NCBI GenBank assembly: GCA_949425635.1
Contig: CASPWD010000006.1
Span: 89,491 to 153,490 of the forward strand
DNA from: an uncultured Bacilli bacterium
GTDB lineage: Bacteria > Bacillota_I > Bacilli_A > RF39 > UBA660
Direction: 5' to 3'
Length of the DNA stretch: 64,000 nt
In this document: in pieces, positions 53,750 through 62,342 of the stretch
How positions within the stretch are numbered: position 1 is the first letter of the stretch
Layout: every line of letters starts with the position of its first letter
Translations under genes and position numbers: made by a program
The notes under the pieces: model-generated
The model's input: only the letters and a program-made list of their open reading frames with translations
What the model was told of the DNA's origin: nothing
Database searches by the model: none

Positions 53750-54889
53750 TTACTCAATTGGAATTTCGGTTTCTTCATTTTTAGGAGAACAAGTAACATT
53801 ACTAAAAGTCATCGTCTTACTTCCTATAAAAACATCTTTACTTAATGCTGTATCACAAACCAAAACGTTATATTTTTCTAATGAATAAATCATACTTCCA
53901 TCTACCTCACTTGGTATAATCTCAGTAGATTTTTCAAATAACTCATTAACTGTTATTTTATTAGAAGATAACGCAACACCTAATTCGTACTTCTTATCAT
54001 TCGGATAATTTATAATCATATCATCAATACAATATGTATAAATATTCATTGCCTCATTAGAATAAATAATATTAGGTTCATTAGAACAAGTATTTTCTTC
54101 TGTAACACTTATTTCATATTGATTCAAATCAACATTACTTACAACCTTACTATCATACATATAAATAACGTAATTATTATTTTCTTGTTCTAAATTCTTC
54201 ACAATACCAATTATAGTTATTTCATCATAAACATCATAATTATCTAATTCTTTTTCATTTTCATTGAACAAAATTCTCAAAACAATATTATCAGCAAAGG
54301 TTACATAACCATTTATTGTTACAGAAGTTGTTTCATAAGGTTTCATCTCAATATAATTTTGACCAGTCTTCTTACTTACTTTCCCATTTATTTTAATATA
54401 TGAATTTTTATAATCATCATAATTCTCTATAACTGAGTTTAAAAACGGATTAATTTCAACCGCTGGTATTGTATCCGAATTACAGATATAGCCTTTATTA
54501 TAAAAAGGATCTATTATCAAATCTTTATAATTATTTTTATCACATTGCCATACTCTTATTCCAATCCCATTATAGACTCTTGCATTTCCTGTATTTATTA
54601 TATTGTAAGCAAATAATGGAATCTTTTTTAATGACATTGATACCATTCCATCAATAAATATTGAAACAATAAACAGGCATATAAAGATTATTAAATTAAG
54701 TCCAAACTTCGTACTATAAGTTTTCATAATATTTACAATCAATAATATTACTCCCAGCAACCATAAAATAAGTCTCAATATTCCACCTTGTCCTAAAAGA
54801 TAAGCAATCATAATTAATATTACGCTTATTAATAACATAAAAATATTAGGTATTTTCAATTCTTTTTTACTCTTGTTATTCTTTACCAT
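53750..54889 (-). CDS. Membrane protein with OB-like outside domains, unknown
   Basis: 379 residues from ATG 54889, with AGGTGAT upstream; a GTG at 54901 would overlap that site. Three hydrophobic helices at about 15-100 (IFMLLISVILIMIAYLLG, LRLILWLLGVILLIVNI, GLNLIIFICLFIVSIFI). An outside region includes SYIKINGKVSKKTGQ and VYDEITIIGIVKN, OB-fold-like strands. Cys are scattered (ICNSD, NTCSN, YCIDD), possibly disulphides made by the neighbouring thioredoxin. Function unknown. Confidence 0.6.
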   Translation of the reverse strand: MVKNNKSKKELKIPNIFMLLISVILIMIAYLLGQGGILRLILWLLGVILLIVNIMKTYSTKFGLNLIIFICLFIVSIFIDGMVSMSLKKIPLFAYNIINTGNARVYNGIGIRVWQCDKNNYKDLIIDPFYNKGYICNSDTIPAVEINPFLNSVIENYDDYKNSYIKINGKVSKKTGQNYIEMKPYETTSVTINGYVTFADNIVLRILFNENEKELDNYDVYDEITIIGIVKNLEQENNNYVIYMYDSKVVSNVDLNQYEISVTEENTCSNEPNIIYSNEAMNIYTYCIDDMIINYPNDKKYELGVALSSNKITVNELFEKSTEIIPSEVDGSMIYSLEKYNVLVCDTALSKDVFIGSKTMTFSNVTCSPKNEETEIPIE

Positions 54890-54928
54890 AAAATGTATCA
54901 CCTACTATACTAAGTATAAATTAAATCA

Positions 54929-54962
54929 CAAAAAAAAGCCATAAATTATTTATCATTTATGG
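54929..54962 (-). terminator. Terminator of hbs
   Basis: CCATAAAT/ATTTATGG stem, 8-nt loop, then eight T on the minus strand. Confidence 0.75.
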
Positions 54963-54987
54963 TCTTTTTATATTATTAACTCAATAA

Positions 54988-55260
54988 TTAGTTAATAGCT
55001 GCTTTTAATTTGCTTCCAGCTTTGAATGAAGCAACAGTCTTAGCAGGAATAGTTAATTTTTCTTTAGTTAGAGGATTAATTCCTTCTCTTCCAGCTCTTT
55101 CCTTAGCACTGAAAGTTCCGAATCCTACTAAAGCAACTTTACCTTCTTTTTTAAGTCCAGCTGTAATTCCTTCTAATGCAGCATCTAATGCACGAGTTGC
55201 GTCAGCTTTTGTTAAACCAGCTTTAGCTGCGATAAATTCTACTAATTCTTGTTTTCCCAT
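54988..55260 (-). CDS. hbs: DNA-binding protein HU
   Basis: 90 residues, the standard HU length. MGKQELVEFIAAKAGLTKAD, ALVGFGTFSAKERAGREGIN and NPLTKEKLTIPAKTVASFKAG (read in two pieces) match the helix pair and the DNA-binding arms with RxGxNPxT. A chromosomal architecture protein. spoIVA lies close upstream as in Bacillus, with one extra gene between. Strong GGGAGG ribosome site and a hairpin in the 5' UTR. Confidence 0.97.
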   Translation of the reverse strand: MGKQELVEFIAAKAGLTKADATRALDAALEGITAGLKKEGKVALVGFGTFSAKERAGREGINPLTKEKLTIPAKTVASFKAGSKLKAAIN

Positions 55261-55292
55261 AATTTTTACCTCCCAATATTATTTCGTTTATC

Positions 55293-55310
55293 GTAAGGTA
55301 TTAGCCTTAC
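55293..55310 (-). promoter_or_regulatory. Hairpin/operator at the 5' end of the hbs transcript
   Basis: Perfect inverted repeat GTAAGG-CTAATA-CCTTAC beginning at about +1 of the predicted hbs promoter. It could be an mRNA-stabilising hairpin or a repressor site. Confidence 0.45.
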
Positions 55311-55316
55311 ATATTA

Positions 55317-55345
55317 AAAATATCAGAAATATAGGTTTAAATCAA
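55317..55345 (-). promoter_or_regulatory. Promoter of hbs
   Basis: Minus strand TTGATT (55345-55340), 17-bp spacer, TATTTT (55322-55317). Confidence 0.5.
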
Positions 55346-55423
55346 GAGAATTCGCATAGTTTCTTGAAAAAAATAGTGTTTTTTACTCCATTTTCCGCCA
55401 TATTTACCTTTTTCAAAAAAATA

Positions 55424-55455
55424 ACAATGTCTTTTAAACATTGTTATCCTATACA
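55424..55455 (-). terminator. Terminator of the zinc-ribbon protein gene
   Basis: AACAATGT/ACATTGTT stem, 7-nt loop, T-run on the minus strand. Confidence 0.8.
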
Positions 55456-55473
55456 TTTCAATATAATAAATTA

Positions 55474-57000
55474 TTATTCTGTAACTTGACCATTAGAATT
55501 CTCTACTGGTGTTTCTGGAGTAACAGGACTTTGTGTCTCAGATGTCTCCGTCTCAGGAGTTTGGTTCTCTCCATTATTTTCATTTTCCTGATTATTTTGA
55601 TCATCTTCTACAGGAACTTCTGGAACTTCAGGTTGTTTATTAGTTACAACGTTATTAAACATGTTAAAAGCTTCACTATACATACTAGTTGTACTAATCG
55701 CTTTTATTGAATCATCTGAATATGAAATACTACCTATCATCTCTAAAATATTTGATTCTAGTTTAGTCTTAGTTTCAGCAGATTGATATATAACAGTAAC
55801 TCCTAAAGTTAAAGCAGGACCACCACTTATAAAGTATATTTGAATTGGTAAAGTTTCATTTAAAGTAGTGTTTACAACGTACGAATCACGTGCACCAATT
55901 TGAGTTGTTCCTACTTTTGAATCTGAGAAATTTTGATTTCTACTCAACTGAGCATTTATTATATCTTCTGTTATATCAGTAAGACTTGTTTGAGATTGAC
56001 TAAATCTTATTGAAACTGTCTCTGCAGAATTTGTTACAATTACATTATTTTGATCTTCGCTAACTAACCAACCATCTTGTAATCCAAACTTAAAACCATG
56101 TGATACAACTGAACTCATTGCAACTGGTTCTTCATCATCTTTTGGTAAATCAGCTTTTAATTTAAAACTCGAACCAAACATTACATACAAAGCCCCTGCT
56201 ACGACAGCCACTAACGCAATTGCTGCCACAGCAACTACTTGTTTATTCTTCTTACTACTTTTATCTTTATTTTTTTCTTTTTTCTCTTTACCCTTAGTAA
56301 CTTCTGCACTTTGAACACTTGGTGTTTGTCCAACCGCTCCTGTTAAGGAAACAGGTATTCCCGGAGTTGGAACAGCCTCTACAGTTGGTGTAATAGCAGT
56401 AGGAACTATAGGTGTAGTCGTAACATTTTGTACAACTTGTCCTTGAGGAACAGATTGTTGTACTACTGGTTGTTCCCCAACTGGCATTGCTGTAGATTGG
56501 CTTATTGGCATTTGATTAACTACACCAGGAGTTGGATTTATAGAAGAACTATTCTGAACAGGCTGAGTACCTTGATTACTCATTTGAACATTTTCTTGAG
56601 CTTGTAATGGAGTTTGAACAGGACTCTGTGAAGGCAAAGATGACTGAATTTGTCCATTCGATACTACATTTTGTTGCCCAGATTGAACATTTGCAACTGA
56701 TTGTGGAGTATTAGCAACTGACGATACTACTTTATTATTCTGTACTGGATTAGATTGTTGTACAGAAGGAGCTTGTACATTTACAGGAGCCGAAGGTTGT
56801 TGTACTACTTGACCAACAGGCTGCACTGGTACAGAAGGAGTCGCCTTTGGTACCTCTGAAACCTGTGCTACTTGCACAGTCTGCTTAACAGGTGCTGATG
56901 CATTATTACTAGAATTTTTAACTGCTACATCAGTACCACAAATTGGACATGATGTTACCCCAATTTGTAATGGATTTCCACATTTTGGACAATTATTCAT
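55474..57000 (-). CDS. Zinc-ribbon, Pro/Gln/Val-rich linker, single-TM protein
   Basis: 508 residues. An N-terminal zinc ribbon has Cys4, Cys7, Cys18 and Cys21 (CPKCGN...CPICGTD). A ~200-residue low-complexity linker rich in Val, Gln, Pro, Asn and Ser follows. After a Lys-rich patch (KGKEKKEKNKDKSSKKNK) one TM is at about 257-275. The outside domain has MSSVVSHGFKFGLQDGWLVS and FYSG-like strands; an Asn/Glu/Pro/Thr-rich tail ends it. The outside domain loosely recalls PsbP/lipoprotein folds. Lies between spoIVA and hbs, the place of a single-gene insertion relative to Bacillus. Function unknown. Confidence 0.65.
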   Translation of the reverse strand: MNNCPKCGNPLQIGVTSCPICGTDVAVKNSSNNASAPVKQTVQVAQVSEVPKATPSVPVQPVGQVVQQPSAPVNVQAPSVQQSNPVQNNKVVSSVANTPQSVANVQSGQQNVVSNGQIQSSLPSQSPVQTPLQAQENVQMSNQGTQPVQNSSSINPTPGVVNQMPISQSTAMPVGEQPVVQQSVPQGQVVQNVTTTPIVPTAITPTVEAVPTPGIPVSLTGAVGQTPSVQSAEVTKGKEKKEKNKDKSSKKNKQVVAVAAIALVAVVAGALYVMFGSSFKLKADLPKDDEEPVAMSSVVSHGFKFGLQDGWLVSEDQNNVIVTNSAETVSIRFSQSQTSLTDITEDIINAQLSRNQNFSDSKVGTTQIGARDSYVVNTTLNETLPIQIYFISGGPALTLGVTVIYQSAETKTKLESNILEMIGSISYSDDSIKAISTTSMYSEAFNMFNNVVTNKQPEVPEVPVEDDQNNQENENNGENQTPETETSETQSPVTPETPVENSNGQVTE

Positions 57001-57043
57001 GATGAATCCCTCCTATTGTTAATACAATTATAATATAAAAAAA

Positions 57044-57077
57044 TAAAAAAAGCCATAGTATTTTATATAACTATAGC
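57044..57077 (-). terminator. Terminator of spoIVA
   Basis: GCTATAGT/ACTATGGC stem, T-run on the minus strand; overlaps the last spoIVA codons. Confidence 0.75.
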
Positions 57078-58541
57078 TATTAAATTATTAGATCCTTTAT
57101 TTACAATCTTTGTTACAGTTTGCGACAACTTATATCGAGTGGTTTCAGGAACAACAGACAACTTAGCTTGAATTCCTTCCTTAACAATAACATCTAAGCT
57201 TCTACCAAAAATTTCACTACGCCAAATATTAGTTGGATCTGTTTCATAATCTTTCATTAAATAATTAATTAACTCTTTACTTTGCAACTCACTACCAATA
57301 ATTGGTTCAAATACACTTACAACATCAGCTTTAATAATATGATAAGATGCTGCAGTCGCCTTTAATTTAACTCCAAATCGACTTCCTTGCTTAATAACTG
57401 CTGGAGTCTCTAATTGCATATCTTTTAAAGTAGGATAAACTATACCATAACCTGTTTGCTTAGCTGTTTTTAAAGCTGTTTTAAGTATTTCTGTCTCCTC
57501 TTTTGATTCTTTATAAGAAGAGAATATTTTTAGCATACCAGCCTTTGTATTAACCATATCGCCCATCATTTCATTCAATGTTTCATTATATAAAGAATCA
57601 TCACTATCTAAATTAACATGAACTATTCCTGTTGCTGTATCAACTTCACTTATATAAGCCTTACTAATAAATTCACTATCTTTAAAATAATTTAAAATAT
57701 CATCAACATCTTTTAACTTATTAATACATAAAGTACTACTTTTAATTTTAGTTAAATATTCTTCTTTAATTTTATGATTATTAGGCAATATATGAACCCA
57801 CTCTGGTAATCTAATATCAATACTTAGTACTGGAAACTCATATAAAGCTGCTTTTAAAATATCATAAATTTCATACTCTGTCATTGTTTCTACACTAATT
57901 GGTAATACTGGAACATTATGTTCATTTTTTAAGGCTTCAGCTAATTCTCTTGTATCTTGTGACTCAGGTTTAGAAGTGTTTAATACTACAATAAATGGTT
58001 TATTTATACTTTTTAATTCTGAAATTACTTTATTCTCAGCTTCAATATAACTTTCTCTTTTTATTTCACCAAAAGAACCATCTGACGTTACTACAATTCC
58101 TATAGTCGCATGATCTTTAATTACTTTTTCTGTTCCAATCTCCGCCGCTGTTTCAAAATTAACTGGTTCCTTAAACCAAGGAGTCAAAACCATTCTTGGA
58201 TTACCATTTTCATCCTCATAACCATTAGACCCAGGAATAATATAACCTACACAATCAATTAATTTAACACTAGTTGTAAACTCTTCTACCTGAATCATAG
58301 CACCATTACTAGGTACAAACTTTGGTTCCGTTGTCATTATTGTTTTACCTTGAGCACTCTGCGGTATCTCATCTAAGCAATGTTTCTTTTCATACTCATC
58401 TGTAATATTTGGCACGACTAGATTTTCAATGAATCTCTTTATAAAGGTTGACTTTCCTGTTCTAACAGCTCCTACAACACCTAAATAAATTTCTCCATTA
58501 CCCCTTTTAGAAATAGACTCTATTATTTTGTTATCTTTCAA
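57063..58541 (-). CDS. spoIVA: Stage IV sporulation protein A, spore coat ATPase
   Basis: 492 residues, the same length as Bacillus subtilis SpoIVA. Walker A is GAVRTGKS with Lys30, as in Bacillus. Conserved start NGEIYLGVVGAVRTGK..., TTEPKFVPSNGA and CVGYIIPGS-type G3 region are present. The protein polymerises with ATP on the forespore membrane and anchors the coat basement layer. The C-terminus, needed for SpoVM contact, is intact (VTKIVNKGSNNLIAIVI). A diagnostic gene for endospore formation in Bacillota. Confidence 0.97.
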   Translation of the reverse strand: MKDNKIIESISKRGNGEIYLGVVGAVRTGKSTFIKRFIENLVVPNITDEYEKKHCLDEIPQSAQGKTIMTTEPKFVPSNGAMIQVEEFTTSVKLIDCVGYIIPGSNGYEDENGNPRMVLTPWFKEPVNFETAAEIGTEKVIKDHATIGIVVTSDGSFGEIKRESYIEAENKVISELKSINKPFIVVLNTSKPESQDTRELAEALKNEHNVPVLPISVETMTEYEIYDILKAALYEFPVLSIDIRLPEWVHILPNNHKIKEEYLTKIKSSTLCINKLKDVDDILNYFKDSEFISKAYISEVDTATGIVHVNLDSDDSLYNETLNEMMGDMVNTKAGMLKIFSSYKESKEETEILKTALKTAKQTGYGIVYPTLKDMQLETPAVIKQGSRFGVKLKATAASYHIIKADVVSVFEPIIGSELQSKELINYLMKDYETDPTNIWRSEIFGRSLDVIVKEGIQAKLSVVPETTRYKLSQTVTKIVNKGSNNLIAIVI

Positions 58542-58601
58542 TATAACACCCCTATCATTTCTAATTAAGTTTATGTGCCAAAGTATAATTTAGAACAAAA
58601 A

Positions 58602-58626
58602 AAGAAAAAACTAGTTTAAAAACTAG
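58602..58626 (-). terminator. Terminator of the WG-repeat-like gene
   Basis: CTAGTT/AACTAG stem, 4-nt loop, six T on the minus strand. Confidence 0.7.
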
Positions 58627-60890
58627 CTCTCTTCTACAACTTCGCCTGCTTCAGATCCCGCAGACACTTCTGCTACAGCAGTTACAGTATATTTAGTTCC
58701 ATCATAAACAGAAATATTAAACATTGTTTTATTTTGTTCAACTTTAAATGCTGGATATTCTAAATTTCCATAATCAGTACTACTTGCTTTAACTGCAATA
58801 TCAGTTAACTTACGACCTTGATAATCATAAACATAAATATTCTTATCTTTATCTACAGCAGCATAAAAATCTTTATATAACTCAACATATTCATATGTTT
58901 CATCGCTCATCATTTCGCCTGTTTCAGAATAAACTGCATAACCAGAACCAGATTTAACTTTAATATAAGTAAGACTACTATTATAACCTCTTATTTTATT
59001 AGCAACAGAAGCACTAGTCTTATCTTTACCATATAAAATCTTCCACTTATTATCAGCATCCTGAGCTAAATAATATTCACCTAACTTTTCTAAATGATTA
59101 TATTCAAAAGAATATTTAGCTTCTACACTCTTACCATCTATAGATAGTACTCCATATTTACCCTTCTTGTTTAAAGCAATTACTTCCAATTTACCAGTAT
59201 ATTTATTAATTTCCTTATTATTACTTGGTAAATTTGTATCAACACTCGTATAAGTACCTAAAACTTTATCACTATCCAAATCATACAATTTAATTGTATT
59301 AGGTCCATCTGTAACAAACACATACTTTTCATTAATTAGAGGTATCATAGTATTTCTATTACCAGCAGTCATATCATTATCTTCATAAATAGTATCAACA
59401 GCCACAAAACAATAATCGTAATTATCATTTTCAGACTTTACATAATTTTTATTAGTACATTCATATACACCAATATTTTCTGCTTTTTCTTCATCTTTAT
59501 AGAAATACAACTTACCATCAAAATAATTTACATATTTAAATTTCTTATTAATTAATCCTTCTGTAAACTCTATATTGCTATATTTAACATCTTCATCACC
59601 ATTATAAATTGCAATTTCTATAGCAGATTCTTTAACGTTCATTTCAAAACTACGTTTAATTTCTTTTAATTCACCAGATTCTTCATAAATATATGTTTTT
59701 ACATAATCTTTATTTTTTAATATAACATTTCCTTCATTATATTTGTTTTTTTCATTATCTATTATATAAACTTTCTTTTCTGAATCTACTAATGCTGCAT
59801 ACTTATCAGAAATCGCAATATAGTCATAACCACTAGCCAACAAATTAGCTTTGTAATCATATAAATTATAAGTTCCACCAACATAGGCTACCACAAAATT
59901 TTCATTATAATTTCTAATATCAAAACTAGTATCAAAAGTAGAACTTAATACTTTATTTTTTCTATTAATAATTATTGTATTCTTTTTATTTTTAGCAACT
60001 AAATTTTCTGAGTTATTAATCATTCTTAAACTTTCATACTCTGGTTTTATTAATTCATTAATGCCAGCTTTAAACTCTATTAAACCATGTTTATTATTTG
60101 AATCAGACACGATTACATAGTTATCATCATATGCCTTAGCTGTTTTATATGAATTAGTAACTTTCTCGTCTTTTATTGCATAAAGTTTTAAGGTACTATC
60201 TTTCTCATCTTTATTATCAACTATAAATACATACTTATCTTCAAAGATTGGCATTCTTTGTATTTTTTCTTTACCTGTAGTATCTTCTAATTTAGGAACA
60301 TCAAAGCCATCACGTTCATCGTTAAAAGCTACATAACAAAGATTTGCATCTTTATTCTCACATTCATAAGAACCAATCTCTTCCTCAGAATCATTAATAA
60401 AATATAAATTTCCTTCTTTATAATAGAAATTATCTACTATAGTTGGAGCTTCTTCTTTTTCTTCTGGAATATTATTAACTTTTTCATCTTCTACGTCCTT
60501 TGGTTTACAAATAAAAACAATTAATAATACAAGTAAAACAAGCAACAATAACGCAATAACAATTACCATTATCTTTTGTTTCTTTTCTAAATTAGACCAC
60601 TTATCCTTAATCTTATCTATAAGTTTCTTCTTTTCAGGTGGTTGTTCACTATTTTGTTGAGCTTTCTCTTCTTGTAAATATGATTCAGCTAACGCAATAT
60701 TTTTTTCAGCTAAAGCCTCTTCTGCAGCTTCTTCACTTAGAGTACGTTCTTGATTTTCCAATGATTGCTTATATTTTTCTTCTCTACTAACGTTTGCTTC
60801 CGTTTCTTGAGAAAACTTTTCTTGTCTTGACTCATATAAATCATCAAGGATTTCAATAGGTTTTGTTTTCTCTAATTCTTTTTCATCCAT
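58623..60890 (-). CDS. Membrane-anchored WG-repeat-like protein
   Basis: 755 residues from ATG 60890, with AGGATG 6 nt before. An acidic, Glu/Gln-rich cytoplasmic part (about 1-95) leads to a Lys patch and TM (KIMVIVIALLLLVLLVLLIV). Outside, repeats resembling WG/KWG blades occur: NKHGLIEFKAGINELIKPEY and GKYGVLSIDGKSVEAKYSF, plus two halves with the same block YKEGNLYFIND...ESYEC / YFDGKLYFYKDEE. It appears to be a duplicated propeller-like array. Role unknown; position before spoIVA may reflect order only. Own terminator. Confidence 0.65.
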   Translation of the reverse strand: MDEKELEKTKPIEILDDLYESRQEKFSQETEANVSREEKYKQSLENQERTLSEEAAEEALAEKNIALAESYLQEEKAQQNSEQPPEKKKLIDKIKDKWSNLEKKQKIMVIVIALLLLVLLVLLIVFICKPKDVEDEKVNNIPEEKEEAPTIVDNFYYKEGNLYFINDSEEEIGSYECENKDANLCYVAFNDERDGFDVPKLEDTTGKEKIQRMPIFEDKYVFIVDNKDEKDSTLKLYAIKDEKVTNSYKTAKAYDDNYVIVSDSNNKHGLIEFKAGINELIKPEYESLRMINNSENLVAKNKKNTIIINRKNKVLSSTFDTSFDIRNYNENFVVAYVGGTYNLYDYKANLLASGYDYIAISDKYAALVDSEKKVYIIDNEKNKYNEGNVILKNKDYVKTYIYEESGELKEIKRSFEMNVKESAIEIAIYNGDEDVKYSNIEFTEGLINKKFKYVNYFDGKLYFYKDEEKAENIGVYECTNKNYVKSENDNYDYCFVAVDTIYEDNDMTAGNRNTMIPLINEKYVFVTDGPNTIKLYDLDSDKVLGTYTSVDTNLPSNNKEINKYTGKLEVIALNKKGKYGVLSIDGKSVEAKYSFEYNHLEKLGEYYLAQDADNKWKILYGKDKTSASVANKIRGYNSSLTYIKVKSGSGYAVYSETGEMMSDETYEYVELYKDFYAAVDKDKNIYVYDYQGRKLTDIAVKASSTDYGNLEYPAFKVEQNKTMFNISVYDGTKYTVTAVAEVSAGSEAGEVVEES

Positions 60891-60983
60891 TATTAACATC
60901 CTACCTTTCATGTTATAAATAAATTATATCAAATTTTTCATTATTTCAAATAAAAACTTATATTTCAAATAAAAAAATGACAA

Positions 60984-61012
60984 CAAAAAAAGACTTAAAT
61001 ACTTTTAAGTCT
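60984..61012 (-). terminator. Terminator of the murL-murD pair
   Basis: AGACTTAAA/TTTAAGTCT stem, 4-nt loop, seven T on the minus strand. Confidence 0.8.
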
Positions 61013-62342
61013 AATTCAAAATATATTCTTTATATTTATCGCCTTTCTCAGCATAGTTTTTAAAGTGTTCATAACTAGCAGCGGCTGGAGACAATATACA
61101 TGAAGTTCCTTTTTTCGTAATTTCTTTTGCTAACTTACAAGCTTCTTCAAGAGTTTCTACAAAATAAGTTCTTTCTTTATCAAGATCTGCTCCAATTTTA
61201 TGTCCAGTTGTAGGCATACAAATAAAATGTTCTATTTTAGTATTATTTAAGTATTCAGCAAACCCTTCATAAGAAATGCCTCGATCCATACCACCAAATA
61301 TTAATGTATTTATGTCATCTAATGCCTCAATAGCCTCTATAGTAGCGGATGGTATAGTAGCTAATGTATCTACATAATACTTAACATGTTCTAACTCCCC
61401 TATACATTCTAATCTATATTCTAATGGCTTAAACTCACTAATAGCTTCTAAAGTAAGATTATCATTTAAATTAAGTATCTTACTAACTGTAAAAGCTACC
61501 ATTATATTTTCTAAGTTATGTAATCCTAACAAGTTTCTTTTTATATCTTTACTAAAAGCAGGAACTCCTTTATAACAAATCATATCATCATTAATAGTGG
61601 TTATTGCTTCTTCACTCATGTTTACATTATATTGCTTACCTTTAAAATGATTAGTATTTACCATTTTATTTAAAGCTTCATTATCAGAACAATATATCAT
61701 ATAATCATTTTCATTTTGGTTTCTAAACATGTTCATTTTTATTTCATGATAATGTTTAACACTTCCAGCATGATCAAGATGATCTTCAAACAGGTTAAGT
61801 ACTATTCCAATATATGGTGAAACATTTAAATATTCTAATTGATGTGAAGACATTTCTATCACAAACATAGTTTCATCATTTACTTGATCTAGCATTTGAA
61901 ATACTGGAATCCCAATATTTCCCGCAAATACTGCATCTACTCCATTTTTCTTTAAAATACTATAAATAAGTGAAGATGTTGTACTCTTACCTTTTGTACC
62001 TGTAATACCTATTACCCTATCTTTTGCAACTTCTAAAACAAGTTCGATTTCTGAAGTGATATTAACACCAGAAGTATCTACATCTTTTAAAGATATTCCT
62101 GGAGTTTTGATAACATAATCATAATCGCCTAAATTACTTAAATATTCATTTCCATAGATAAAACTTAAATGTGTATCTAAACAAACGAGTTCATCTTCCG
62201 AAACATCGTTCTTATCAATAATAACTATATCTTTTTTGGGTAAAAATTCACGTATAAACTTATAAGTAGCTTTTCCTTCTCTTCCAAAACCTAAAATAGC
62301 TATTTTTTTATCTTTTAATTTCTCTATAATCTTATCTTTCAT
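61011..62342 (-). CDS. UDP-MurNAc-L-alanine glutamate ligase, MurD2-like
   Basis: 443 residues from ATG 62342, within the normal MurD range. N-terminal AILGFGREGKATYKFI, KTPGISLKD, ATP site GITGTKGKST, AGNIGIPVF, EMSSHQLEYL, NLFEDHLDHAG and C-terminal LSPAAASYEHFKNY are all MurD blocks. It adds glutamate to UDP-MurNAc-L-Ala in the cytoplasm. The gene overlaps the MurL-like gene by 11 bp. In the MurL pathway the partner ligase (MurD2) uses L-Glu. Sequence alone does not tell L- from D-Glu use, so the 2 is an inference from the pairing. Confidence 0.85.
   Translation of the reverse strand: MKDKIIEKLKDKKIAILGFGREGKATYKFIREFLPKKDIVIIDKNDVSEDELVCLDTHLSFIYGNEYLSNLGDYDYVIKTPGISLKDVDTSGVNITSEIELVLEVAKDRVIGITGTKGKSTTSSLIYSILKKNGVDAVFAGNIGIPVFQMLDQVNDETMFVIEMSSHQLEYLNVSPYIGIVLNLFEDHLDHAGSVKHYHEIKMNMFRNQNENDYMIYCSDNEALNKMVNTNHFKGKQYNVNMSEEAITTINDDMICYKGVPAFSKDIKRNLLGLHNLENIMVAFTVSKILNLNDNLTLEAISEFKPLEYRLECIGELEHVKYYVDTLATIPSATIEAIEALDDINTLIFGGMDRGISYEGFAEYLNNTKIEHFICMPTTGHKIGADLDKERTYFVETLEEACKLAKEITKKGTSCILSPAAASYEHFKNYAEKGDKYKEYILN

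Noticed and set aside
55010..55489. A 159-residue plus-strand open frame across hbs
   Set aside because: It is the antisense of the HU coding region, has no ribosome site and gives a low-quality hydrophobic translation.
60942..60975. 15-bp direct repeat TATTTCAAATAAAAA occurring twice before the WG-repeat-like gene
   Set aside because: Low-complexity AT-rich DNA of this kind recurs by chance; no promoter or target-site context.
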